The notes beneath the pieces were generated by a model. The model was given only the letters and a program-made list of their open reading frames with translations. It made no database searches and had not been told where the DNA came from. The position numbers were made by a program, and so were the translations under genes. Of a stretch of DNA of 64,000 nucleotides, positions 1 to 11,302 are shown piece by piece; the first letter of the stretch is position 1; each line of letters begins with the position of its first letter. The DNA is from Eriocheir sinensis (lineage: Eukaryota > Arthropoda > Malacostraca > Decapoda > Varunidae): contig NW_026111613.1 in assembly GCF_024679095.1 (NCBI RefSeq), positions 84,501-148,500 on the forward strand, given 5' to 3'.

Positions 1-418
1 CTTTTCATGATATTTTGTTTATTTATTTTGACACGAATTTACATTACTTAATTTGTATTTTATATATATATTTTTATACGTATTTACATAATTTCATGTG
101 TATTTTGTATATATATTTCTATAGAAATCTACGTTATTTTATGTGTATTCGTATATATATTTTGAAACAAATTTACAATGTTTTATTTGTATTTTGCGTT
201 TTTTTTCAAAACAAAGTTACCTTATTGTATGTGTGCATTTTGTATATTAATTTTAATACAAATTTAATTATTCTATGTGTATTTTTGTATCTGTATTTTT
301 AAAAAAAAATATGCTTTATCTTATGGGTATTTTGCATCTTTGTTTTCATACAAATTTGAATTATTTTATTGATATTCTGTGTACTTATTTTGATACGATT
401 TTACATTATTCTATGTAT
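1..418 (+). repeat. Satellite block, T-rich strand: monomers m14-m16 then m1-m6
   Basis: About nine 44-48 bp monomers lie head to tail. Spacing between successive ATGTGTATT-like starts (141, 185, 229, 275, 323, about 369) shows the period directly. The order m14, m15, m16, m1 (CGTATATATATTTTGAAAC), m2, m3, m4, m5, m6 matches the canonical higher-order repeat. The block matches 16349-16765 and 44526-45082 almost base for base, except that the last contains a long TA expansion. The open frames here are satellite translation, not genes. Confidence 0.9.
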
Positions 419-512
419 AACAAAAATAAATACAGAATACACAAAAATAGATATGCAAAATACATATAAACAATGTAAATTTGTTTCAAAATATATATAC
501 GAATACACATGA
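419..512 (-). repeat. Short inverted satellite fragment (A-rich), copy 1 of 3
   Basis: About two monomers read in the A-rich orientation between T-rich blocks. Entry is at CTATGTATAA/CAAAAATAAA. Exit is at a perfect short palindrome: TACACATG at 504-511 and CATGTGTA at 513-520, with one base between. The same small inversion with the same two breakpoints recurs at 16766-16858 and 45083-45175, but both of those have CATGGGTA, which breaks the palindrome. The fragment therefore arose once and was copied within larger blocks. Confidence 0.85.
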
Positions 513-1221
513 CATGTGTATTTTGAATCTTAATTTTCATACAAATTTACATTATTTTATTAATATTTTCTGTATTTATTTTGATACGATTTTACATTAT
601 TTTATTTGTGTTTTGTATATATTTTTTTATACATGTTTACATTATTTAATGTTTTTTGTATATATATTTGATACAAATTTACGTTATTTTAAGTCTATAT
701 GTTTATATATTTTCATTCAAATTTACATTATTTTATGTGTATTTTGTATATGTATTTCAATACAAATTTACCTAATTTTATGTTTTTTGTATATTTATTT
801 TCATATAATTTTAATTATTTTTGTTTATTTTTGTATATAGTTTAATACAAATTTAGGTTATTTTATGTGTATTTTTTATATCTATTTTCATACAAATACA
901 CATTCTTTTCATGATATTTTTTTTATTTATTTGACACGAATTAACATTATTTAATGTATATTTTGTATATATATTTTTATACGTATTTACATTATTTCAA
1001 GTGTATTTTGTATATATATTTCTATAGAAATCTACGTTATTTTATGTGTATTCGTATATATATTTTGAAACAAATTTACATTGTTTTATGTGTATTTTGC
1101 ATATTTTTTCAATACAAATTTACATTGTTGTATGTGCATTTTGTATATTAATTTTAATACAAATTTGATTAATCTATGTGTATTTTTGTGTATGTATTTT
1201 TATAAAAATATGCTTTATTTT
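513..1221 (+). repeat. Complete 16-monomer higher-order repeat cycle (m5 to m4)
   Basis: The cycle starts at a TTGAATCTTAATTTTCAT monomer (m5) and passes in order through m6, m7, m8, m9, m10, m11, m12, m13, m14, m15, m16, m1, m2, m3 and m4 before m5 returns near 1222. Length is about 708 bp, or 16 monomers of about 44 bp. It is closely similar to 16859-17570 and 45176-45885. No gene is seen. Confidence 0.85.
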
Positions 1222-2594
1222 ATGGGTATTTTGCATCTTTATTTTCATACAAATTTACATTATTTTATTGATATTCTGTGTATTTATTTGGTATGATTTT
1301 ACATTATTCTATGTGTATTTTGTATATATATTTTATATAAAATGTATTTGTTTTCTTTTCATACAAATCTACATTATTTTATGTGTTTTTTGTACATGTA
1401 TTTAAATACAAATTTAACTAGTTATATGTGTATTTTGTATATCTATTTTGTATGTATATTTTCGTTGAAATTTTCTCTATTTTATGAATATTCGTATATA
1501 TATTTTGATACAAATTTATATTATTGATGTGTATTTTGCATATCTATTTCACTACAAATTTTCTTAATTGTACGTGCATTTTGTATATTTATTTTAATAC
1601 AAATTTAATTATTTTATATGTATTTTTGTATATATATTTTTATGCAAATATGCGTTATTATATGGATATTTTGCAGCTTTATTTTCATACAAATTTACAT
1701 TATTTTATTGATATTCTCTTTATTTATTTTGATACGATTTAACATTATTCTATGTGTATTTTGTATATATTTTTTTTACATATTTACATTATTTAAGGTT
1801 TATTTTGTATATATATTTTATCCAAATTTACATTATTTTATGTGTATTTGTTTATATATTTTTATACAAATTTACATTATTTTATGTGTATTTTGTATAT
1901 ACATTTTCATAAAAAAATTACGTTATTTTATTGTGTGCATTCGTATATATTTTGAAACAAATTTTATACAAATTCATGTTATTTAATGTGTATTTGTATA
2001 TATATTTTCATACAAATTTATATTTTTTTATGTGTATTTTTTCATATATTTCATTACAAATTTACCTTATTTTATGTTTATTTTGTATATTTATTTCATT
2101 CAATTTTAAATTATTTTGTGTATATTTGTATTTGTATTTAGGTTATTTTATTTGTATTTTGTATATATATTTTCATCCAAAATTACATTATTATATTGGT
2201 ATTTTCTTAATTTAATTCGATACGAATTTAGATTATTTCATAGGTATTTTGTATACATATTTTTATACTCATTTACATTATCTAATGTGTGTTTTGTATA
2301 TATATTTTTATGCAAATTTATTTTATGTTCATTTTTGTACATATATTTTTATAGAAATTTGTGTTATTTTATGTATATAATTTTATATAAATTAACGTTA
2401 TTTTATGTGCATTTTGTATATTTATATTTATACAAATACACATTCTTTTATTGCTTTATTGTTTATTTATATTTATACGAATTTACATTATTTTATGTCT
2501 ATTTTGTATACATTTTTTTATACGTATTTACTTAATTTTATGTGTATTTTGTATATGTATTTTTATAGAAATCTACGTTATTTTATTTTATTTA
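1222..2594 (+). repeat. Satellite block, T-rich: modules B and C
   Basis: After m5 and m6 the array enters diverged module B, marked by a shortened monomer ending TATATAAAATGTATTTG (about 1334) and by CATGTATTTAAATACAAATT (about 1394). It then enters module C, marked by a run around 2165-2230 (CCAAAATTACATT, then TTAATTCGATACG) and by TTATATTTATACAAATACAC near 2420. Modules B and C recur together at 17.6-18.9, 36.0-37.2 and 46.0-47.2 kb. The block ends where SINE copy 1 interrupts a monomer at ACGTTATTTTAT. Confidence 0.85.
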
Positions 2595-2636
2595 TTTTTT
2601 TTTTTTTTTACGTCGTTTGCCTGTTGCGCCGGTAGG

Positions 2637-2706
2637 CATCTTCCTGGTGGGGCCTGATGGTCGGCCCAAGGCTTCTTCCAGGTGGGGCCTGATGGTCGGC
2701 CCAGCC
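2637..2706 (-). repeat. 35-bp tandem duplication inside SINE copy 1
   Basis: Two adjacent 35-bp units (2637-2671 and 2672-2706) share the core TGGGGCCTGATGGTCGGCCC (T at 2646 or A at 2680 precedes it by one or two bases). They differ at only a few positions. The same duplication is present in copy 2 (60077-60146), so it belongs to the master element and is not a local event. The core is also rich in short inverted repeats (GGGCC / GGCCC). Confidence 0.85.
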
Positions 2707-2893
2707 CGTTCTGGCTCAGGCGAGTGTTTATAGTGGCGCCATCTTGCAATGGCTCATGCTGCCCCCCGGAACTCGTTTTTGATTCGCTTGGACGGCTTCC
2801 TCTAGAGTCCGGGTTGATGGGTGGTCTTCAGGACAGCATGTGGGTAGTTTTAAGCCTCTCGGCGGTGACTGAAAAATCCGAGTGGTAGCGTGG

Positions 2894-2904
2894 GGATTCG
2901 AACC
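2894..2904 (-). promoter_or_regulatory. Pol III B box of SINE copy 1
   Basis: The minus strand reads GGTTCGAATCC, the canonical B box / T-loop sequence. It is followed by CACGCTACC, which looks like the 3' strand of a tRNA acceptor stem. The 41-nt gap from the A box is long and favours a tRNA ancestor with a long variable arm. Confidence 0.88.
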
Positions 2905-2945
2905 CGCGTCGTCCATCACGCGGTGAATGTGAGCCCAGTACGCTA

Positions 2946-2957
2946 CCAGTTCGGCCA
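2946..2957 (-). promoter_or_regulatory. Pol III A box of SINE copy 1
   Basis: The minus strand reads TGGCCGAACTGG, which fits the A-box consensus TRGYNNARNNGG at every fixed position. It lies just downstream of the tRNA-like acceptor strand and 41 nt upstream of the B box. Copy 2 lacks this box. Confidence 0.85.
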
Positions 2958-2972
2958 CCGCCTACCCGTATC

Positions 2973-4147
2973 ATGTGTATTCGCATATATATTTTGAAAC
3001 AAATTTACATTATTTTATATGTATTTTGCATATCTATTTCAATACAAATTTACCTTATTGTATGTGCATTTTGTATATTTATTTTGATACAAATTCAAAT
3101 ATTTTATGTGTATTTTGGTATCAATAATTTTATAAAAAAATGCGTTATTTTATAGGTATTTTGCATCTTAATTTTCATACAAATTTACATTACTTTATTA
3201 ATATTCTGTGTATATATTTTGATACGATTTTACATTATTCTATTTGTGTTTTGTATATATTTTTTTATACATATTTACATTATTTAATGTGAATTTTGTA
3301 TATATATTTCATACAAATTTACGTTATTATATGTGTATTTGTTTGTATATTTTCTTTCAAATTTACATTAGTTTATGTGTATTTTGTATATGTATTTCAA
3401 TAGATATTAACCTAATTTTATGTGTATTTTGTATATTTCTTTTCATACAAATTTAAATTATTTTTGTGTATTTTTGTATATAGTTTTATACAAATTTAGG
3501 TTATTTTATGTACGCATTTACATTATTTAATGTGTGTTTTGTATATATATTTTTATCCAAAGTTAATTTATTTTACGTTCATTTTTGGACATATATTTTT
3601 ATAGAAATTTGCGTTATTTTATATGTATTTGTATATGTTTTCTCATACAAATTTACATTATTTTATTGCTATTTTGTTTATTTAGTTTGATACGAATTAC
3701 ATAATTATATGTGTATTTTGTACATATTTTGATCGTATTACTTAATGTGTATTTTGTTTATATATTTTTAAACAAATTTACGTTATTATATGTATTTTTA
3801 TAAATATTTTGATACAAATTTACATTATTTTATGTATTTTGTATATACATTTCAATTCAAATTTAGCTTATTTTATCTGTATTTTGTATATCTATTTTCA
3901 TACGAATTTAATTACTTCTGTGTATTTTTCTGTATAGTTTTATACAAATTTACGTTATTTTATGTGTATTTTGTATATTTATATTTATACAAATACACAT
4001 ACTTTTATTGGTATTTTGTTTATTTATTTTGATACGAATTTACATTATTTTATGTGTATTTGTATACATTTTTTTATACGTATTTACTTCATTTTACGTG
4101 TATTTTGTATATATATTTTTATACAAATCTACGTTATTTTATGTGTA
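2973..4147 (+). repeat. Satellite block, T-rich, resuming after SINE copy 1
   Basis: The interrupted monomer resumes as ATGTGTATTCGC, then m2, m3 and a variant m4 containing GGTATCAATAATTTTATA. An m5-m12 run follows, then module F marked by TTTCAATTCAAATTTAGC (about 3850). The 47.2-48.4 kb copy is uninterrupted, so it serves as the empty version of this locus. The block ends at the strand switch ATGTGTAAGGTAAATTTG. Confidence 0.85.
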
Positions 4148-7100
4148 AGGTAAATTTGTATTGAAATAGATATGCAAAATACATATAAAGCAATGTAGAT
4201 TTGTTTCAAAATATGTATACGAATACACATAAAATAACGTAGATTTCTATAAAAATATATATACAAAATACACATAAAATTAAGTAAATACGTATAAAAA
4301 ATGTATACAAAATACACATAAAATAATTTAAATTCGTATCAAAATAAATAAACAAAATACCAAAAATTTATAATAATTAGGTAAATTTCTTTTGAAATAT
4401 ATATACAAAATACCCATAAAATATTGTAAATTTGTGTCAAAATATATAAACAAATACTCATAAAATAACGTAAATTTGTATGAAAAATATTTACAAAATA
4501 CACATAGAATAATGTCAAATCGTATCAAAATGAATAAGCAGAATATCAATAAAATAAGGTAAATTTGTATGAAAAGAAAGATGCAAAATACCCATAAAAT
4601 AAAGCATATTTTTATAAAAATACATATACAAAAATACACATAGAATAATTAAATTTGTATTAAAATTAATATACAAAATGCATAAACAATAAGGTAAATT
4701 TGTATTGAAAAAATATGCAAAATACACATAAAAGTGTAAATTTGTTTAAAAATCTATATACGAATACACATAATATAACGTAGATTTCTATAGAAATATA
4801 TATACAAAATACACATGAAATGATGTAAATACGTGGAAAAATATCTATACAAAATACACATTAAATAATTTAAATTCTCGTCAAAATAAATAAAAAAAAT
4901 TTCAATAAAAGAATGTCTATTTGTATGAAAATAGATATACAAAATACTCATAAAATAACCTAAGTTTGTATAAAACTATATACAAAAATACACAAAAATA
5001 ATTTTAATTTGTATGAAAATAAATATACAAAATACACATAAAATTAGGTAAATTTGTATTGAAATACATATACAAAATACACATAAAATAATGGAAGTTT
5101 GAATGAAAATATATAAACATATACACTTAAAATAACGTAAATTTGTATCAAATATATATACAAAATACTAATTAAATAATGTAAGTATGTATAAAAAAAT
5201 ATATACAAAACACAAATAGAATAATGTAAAATCTTATCAAAATAAATACACAGAATATTAATAAAATAATGTAAATTTGTTTGAAAATAAAGATGCAAAA
5301 TAGCCATAAAATAACGCATTTTTTTTATAAAAATATATATACGAAAATACACATAAAATATTAAAATTTGTATTAAAATAAATATAAAAAATGCACATAC
5401 TGTAAGGTAAATTTGTATTGAAATAGATATGCAAAATACATATAAAACAAAGTAAATTTGTTTCAAAATATATATACAAATACACATAAAATAACGTTGA
5501 TTTCTATAAAAATATATACAAAATACACATAAAATGAAGTAAATACGTATAAAAAAATGAATACAAAATACACATAAAAATCGAATCAAAATAAATAAAC
5601 AAAATACCAGTAAAAGAAAGTGTATTTGTATAAATATAAATATACAAAATACACATAAAATATCGTAAATTTGTATAAAACTATATACAAAAATACACAG
5701 AAGCTTTTAAATCTGTATGAAAATATATATATAAAATACAGCTAAAATAAGCTAAATTTGAATTGAAATGTACATACGAAATACATAAAATAATGTAAAT
5801 CTGTATCAAAATATTTATACAAATACATATAATAACGTAGATTTGTTTAAAAATATATAAACAAAATACACATTAAGTAATGTAAATACGTATAAAAAAT
5901 ATGTACAAAATACACATATAATCATGTAATTCGTATCAAAATAAGTAAACAAAATAGCAATAAAATAATGTAAATTTGTATGAGAAAAAATATACAAATA
6001 ACGCAAATTTCTATAAAAATATATGTACAAAAATGCACATAAAATAAAGTAAATTAGCATAAAAATATATATACAAAACACACACTAAAAAATGTAAATG
6101 CGTACATAAAATAACCTAAATTTGTATAAAACTATATAAAAAAATACACAAAAATAATTTAAATTTGTTTGAAAAGAAATATACAAAATACACATAAAAT
6201 TAGGTTAATTTGTATGGAAATACATATACAAAATACACATCAAATAAAGTAAATTTGAATGAAAATATATAAACAAATACACTTAAAATAACGTAAATTT
6301 GTATAAAATATATATGCAAGATACACATTAAATAATGTAAATGTGAATAAAAAAATAAAAAAAAAGAAATAGAATAATGTAAAATCGTATCAAAATAAAT
6401 ACACAGAATATCAATAAAATAATGTAAATTTGTATGAAAATAAAGATGCAAAATTCCCAAAAATTATCGCATTTTTTATAAAAATATATATACCAAAATA
6501 CTCATAAAATATTTAAATTTGTATTGAAATAAATATACAGAATGCATATACAGTAAGGTAAATTTGTATTGAAAGAGATATTCAAAAGTACATATAAAAC
6601 AATGTAAATTTGTTTCAAAATATTTATACGAATACACATAAAATAAAGTAGATTTCTATAGAAATATATATTCAAAATACATAAGAAATTATGTAAATAC
6701 GTATAAAAATATATATACAAAATACATATCAAATAATGTAAATTCGTGTCAAAATAAATAAACAAAATATCATGAAAAGAATGTGTATTTGTATGAAAAT
6801 AGATAATAGATAATAAATTTGTATAAAATATATATGCAAGATACACATTAAATAATGTAAATATGTATAAAAAAGTATATACAAAAAACAAATAGAATAA
6901 TGTAAAATCGTATCAAAATAAATACACCGAATATTAATAAAATAATGTAAATTTGTATGAAAATAAAGATGCAAAGTTCCCATAAAATAGCGCATTTCTT
7001 ATAAAAATATATATACCAAAATACACATAATATATTTAAATTTGTATTGAAATAAATATACAAAATGCACATACAATAAGGTAAATTTGTATTGAAAGAG

Positions 7101-8977
7101 ATATGCAAAAATACATATAAAACAATGTAAATTTGTTTAAAAATATATATACGAATACAAATAAAAAACGTAGATTTCTATAAAAATATGTATACAAAAT
7201 ACACATAAAATTAAGTAAATACGTATAAAAAAATGTATACAAAATACACATAAAATAATGTAAATTCGAATTAAAATAAATAAAGAAAATACCAATAAAA
7301 GAATGTGTATTTGGATAAATATAAATATACTAAATACACATGCAAAATAAACATAAAATAAGGTAGATTTGTAATAAAATATATGTACAAAATACACATA
7401 AAATAATGTAAATTTATATGAAAATATATATACAAATACACATAAAATACCATGAATCTGTAAAAAAATATATATTCAAAATAAATATTGAATAATGTAA
7501 AAGCGTATAAAAATATATATACAAAGTACATGTAAAATGTAAAATACCTATAAAATAACGCATTTTTTATAAAATTATTGATACCAAGATACACATAAAA
7601 TATTTGAACTTGTTTTAAAATAAATATACAAAATGCACATACAATAAGGTAAATTTGTATTGAAATAGATCTGCAAAATACATATAAAATAATGTAAATT
7701 TGTTTCAAAATATATATACGAATACACATAAAATAACGTAGATTTCTATAAAAATACATATACAAAATACACATAAAATTAAGTAAATAAGTATAAGAAA
7801 ATGTATACAAAATACACATAAAATAATGTAAATTCGTATAAATGTAAGTAAACAATATACCAATAAAAGAATGCGTATTTGTATAAATATAAATATACAA
7901 AATGCACATAAAATAACGTAAATTTATATAAGACTATTTACATAAAATAACGCATATTTCTATAAAAATAAATGTACAAAAATGATCATTAAATAAATTT
8001 GCATAAAAACATATATACAAAACACACATTAGATAATGTAAATGAGTATAAAAATATGTATACAAAATACCTATGAAACAATCTAAATTCGATTCGAATT
8101 AAATTAAGAAATACCAATAAAATAATGTAATTTTGGATGAAAATATATATAAAATACACATAAAATAACTTAAATACAAATACAAATATACACATAAAAT
8201 AATTTAAAATTGAATGAAATAAATATACAAAATAAACATAAAATAAGGTAAATTTGTAATGAAATATATGAAAAAATACACATAAAATAATATAAATTTG
8301 TATGAAAATATATATACAAATACACATTAAATAACATGAATTTGTATAAAACTTGTATCAAAATATATACTTATACACACAATAAAATAACGTAATTTTT
8401 TTATGAAAATGTATATACAAAATACACATAAAATAATTTAAATACGTAGAAAAATATATATATAAAAAAAACACATAAAATAATGTAAATATGTATGAAA
8501 ATATATAAACAAATACTCATAAAATAATGTAAATTTGGATAAAATATATATCATAAAATAATGTAAATTCGTATCAAAATAAATAAACAAAATACCAGTA
8601 AAAGAATGTGTATTTGTATGAATATAAATATACAAAATACACATAAAATAACGTATATTTATATAAAACTATATACAAAAATACACAGAAGTAATTAAAT
8701 TTGTATGAAAATATATACAAAATACACACGAAATAAGATAATTTTGAATTGAAATATATATACAATATACATGAAATAAAGTAAGTTTGTATCAAAATAT
8801 TTATACAAATACACATATAATAACGTAAATTTGTATGAAAATATATAAACAAAATACACATTAAATAATGTAAATACGTATAAAAAAATATGTACAAAAT
8901 ACACATATAATCATGTAATTCGTATCAAAATAAATAAACAAAATACCAATAAAATAATATAAATTTGTATGAGTAAA
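4148..8977 (-). repeat. Long A-rich satellite block (paralogue of 48405-53302)
   Basis: About 107 monomers run in reverse orientation. Module D lies near 4330-4660 (marker: the reverse complement of GCTCATTCATTTTGATACG), followed by canonical monomers, module E (about 7320-7540), module C (7850-8420) and module F (8730-8790). Both end junctions, near 4147 and 8978, are shared with the 48.4-53.3 kb block, so the whole block was copied as one piece. No gene is seen. Confidence 0.85.
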
Positions 8978-9798
8978 CGTGTATGTTGCATATTTTTTCA
9001 ACACAAATTTTCCTTATTATATATGGAATTTGGATATTAATTTTAATACAAATTTAATTATTCGATGTGTATTTTTGTATCTGTATTTTTATTAACTTAT
9101 TCTTTATTTTTTGGGTATTTTGCATCTTTATTTTCATACAAATTTACATTATTTTATTGATATTCTGCTCATTCATTTTGATAGGAATTGACATTATTCT
9201 ATGTGTATTTTGTATATATTTTTCATACAAATTTACGTTATTTTATGTGTATTTGTTTATATATTTTGACACAAATTTACAATATTTTATGGGTATTTTG
9301 TATATACATTTAAAAAGAAATTTACCTAGTTTTATGTGTATTTTGTATATCTATTTTCATACAAACTCAAATTATTTCTATGTATTTTTGTATATATTTT
9401 AATACAAATTTTAGTTATGTTATGTGTATTTTGTAAATTTATTTTCATTCATATATATATTATTTTACTTGTGTTTTGTTGATTTATATTGATACGAATT
9501 TACATTATTTTATATGTACTTTGTATATATATTTTTATACGCTTTTCCATTATTTAATATTTATTTTGAATATATATTTTTATACAAATTCATGGTATTT
9601 TATGTGTATTTGTATATATATTTTCATATAAATTTACATTATTTTATTTGTATTTTGTACATATATTTTATTACAAATCTACCTTATTTTATGTTTATTT
9701 TGTATGTGTATTTGGTATATTTATATTTATCCAAATACACATTCTTTTATTGGTATTTTGTTTATTTATTTTAATTCGAATTTACGTTCTTTTATCGG
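8978..9798 (+). repeat. Satellite block, T-rich: module D then E
   Basis: The block begins at the recurrent junction GAGTAAACGTGTATGTTGC. It contains the module D marker GCTCATTCATTTTGATAGG (about 9168) and module E (about 9540-9770). Its first roughly 450 bp match 53303-53741. It switches strand at CTTTTATCGGAATTTGTATG. Confidence 0.8.
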
Positions 9799-10034
9799 AA
9801 TTTGTATGAAAATAAAGATGCAAAATTCCCATAAAATAGCGCATTTCTTATAAAAATATATATACCAAAATACACATAAAATATTTAAATTTGCATTGAA
9901 ATAAATATACAAATTGCACATACAATAAGGTAAATTTGTATTGAAAGAGATATGCAAAAATACATATAAAACAATGTAAATTTGTTTCAAAATATATACA
10001 AAATATATACAAAATACATATCAAATAATGTAAA
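9799..10034 (-). repeat. Short A-rich satellite block with internal deletion
   Basis: About five monomers are in reverse orientation. Compared with the paralogous path at 34.5-35.2 kb, several monomers are missing where TTTCAAAATATATACAAAAT runs directly into the end of the block (about 9990-10015). The block ends at junction TCAAATAATGTAAATTTTTG, which also occurs at 35203 and, inverted, at 59011. Confidence 0.8.
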
Positions 10035-11302
10035 TTTTTGTATATGTATTTTTAATAAAATATGCTTTATTTTATGGGTATTTTGCATCTTTATTTTCAT
10101 ACAAATTTACGTTATTTTATTGATATTCTGCTCATTCATTTTGATACGATTTGACATTATTCTATGTATATTTTGTATATACTTTTCATACAAATTTACG
10201 TTATTTTATGTGTATTTGTTTATATATTTTGACACAAATTAACAATATTTTATGGGTATTTTGTATATATATTTTAAAAGAAATTTACCTAGTTTTATGT
10301 GTATTTTGAATATCTATTTTCATACAAACTCAAATTATTTATATGTATTTTTGTATATATTTCAATACAAATTTTAGTTATGTTATGTGTATTTTGTAAA
10401 TCTATTTTCATTGAAATATATATTATTTTATTGATATTTTGTTGATTTATATTGATACGAATTTACATTATTTTATATGCACTTTTTATATATATTTTTA
10501 TACGCATTTACATTATTTAATATTTATTTTGAATGTATAATTTTATACAAATTCATGGTATTTTATGTGTATTTGAATATATATTTTCATATAAATTTAC
10601 ATTATTTTATGTGTATTTTGTACATATATTTCATTACAAATTTACCTTATTTTATGTTTATTTTGTATGTGTATTTTGTACATTTATATTTATACACGTT
10701 TACTCATACAAATCTACATTATTTTATTGGTATTTTGTTTATTTATTTTGATACGAGTTACATGATTATATGTGTATTTTGTACACATTTTTTTATACGT
10801 ATTTACATTATTTAATGTGTATTTTGTTTATATATTTTCATACAAATTTACGTTATTATATGTGTATTTGTATAAATATTTTGATACAAATTTACTTTAT
10901 TTCATGTATTTTGTCTATATATTTCAATTCAAATTTAGCTTATTTTGTGTGTATTTTGAATATATTTTCATACAAATTTAATTACTTCTGTGTATTTTTG
11001 TATATAGTTTTATATAAATTTACGTTATTTTAAGTGTATTTTGTATACTTATATTTATACAAATACACATTCTTTTATTTGTATTTTGTTTATTTATTTT
11101 GATACGAATTTACATTATTCTATGTGTATTTTGCATACATTTTTTTATACGTATTTACTTCATTTTAGGTGTATTTTGTATATATATTTTTTAAAGAAAT
11201 CTACGTTATTTTTGCGTGTATTCGTATACATATTTTGAAACAAATTTACATTGCCTTATATGTATTTTGCATATCTATTTCAATACAAATTTACCTTATT
11301 GT
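10035..11302 (+). repeat. Satellite block, T-rich: modules D, E and F
   Basis: Module D (about 10080-10400), module E (10500-10700) and module F (about 10910) occur in this order. The block is the inverse of 57747-59010, with both end junctions shared. No gene is seen. Confidence 0.8.

Larger units (their letters stand above)
2595..2972 (-). mobile_element. tRNA-derived SINE, copy 1 (5' end at the right, poly(A) tail at the left)
   Basis: This is a GC-rich island that interrupts one satellite monomer. Read on the minus strand it begins near 2967-2972. It has a tRNA-like head in which GGTAGGCG (2966-2959) can pair with CGCTACC (2890-2884). A Pol III A box and B box follow, then a unique body of about 230 bp, a 35-bp direct duplication, and a tail of 15 A (T at 2595-2609). 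No coding capacity is credible. An element of this type would be transcribed by RNA polymerase III and mobilised by a LINE partner, which is not seen here. It is about 97-98% identical by eye to the copy at 60026-60390. No clear target-site duplication is visible. The head, with a long gap between boxes, resembles a class II tRNA such as tRNA-Ser. Tick 'Ruka'-type SINEs are one candidate family, but I cannot confirm this. Confidence 0.88.
1..9425 (+). repeat. Segmental duplication 1, copy a (direct)
   Basis: Monomer order, both strand-switch junctions of the micro-inversion, and the junctions at 4147 and 8978 all recur at 44526-53741. The offset moves from about 44525 to 44662 across the TA tract, then to about 44256 across SINE copy 1. 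Those two insertions are therefore the main length differences. Confidence 0.85.

Noticed and set aside
419..512. MITE or other small DNA transposon, because the fragment is short, inverted and present three times
   Set aside because: Its content is ordinary satellite monomers, there are no terminal inverted repeats or target duplications, and all three copies share long flanks, so it moved only as part of larger duplications.
2682..2958. Open frames inside SINE copy 1 on both strands (also 60122-60359)
   Set aside because: They lie within a Pol III-type non-coding element, and one of them spans the tRNA-like region. They are incidental.
2884..2966. Functional tRNA gene
   Set aside because: A and B boxes and an acceptor-like pairing are present, but there is no clean anticodon stem-loop and the sequence continues into a SINE body with a poly(A) tail.
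2595..2972. Target-site duplication around SINE copy 1
   Set aside because: The left flank (ATTTTATTTATT) and right flank (GTATCATGTGTATTC) share no more than two or three bases. Apparent matches are satellite background.
7271..7909. 212-codon open frame on the minus strand, and similar 120-235-codon frames elsewhere
   Set aside because: The peptides are translations of 45-bp monomers. Hydrophobicity follows from T-rich codons, and equivalent frames occur in every block and are broken by monomer indels.
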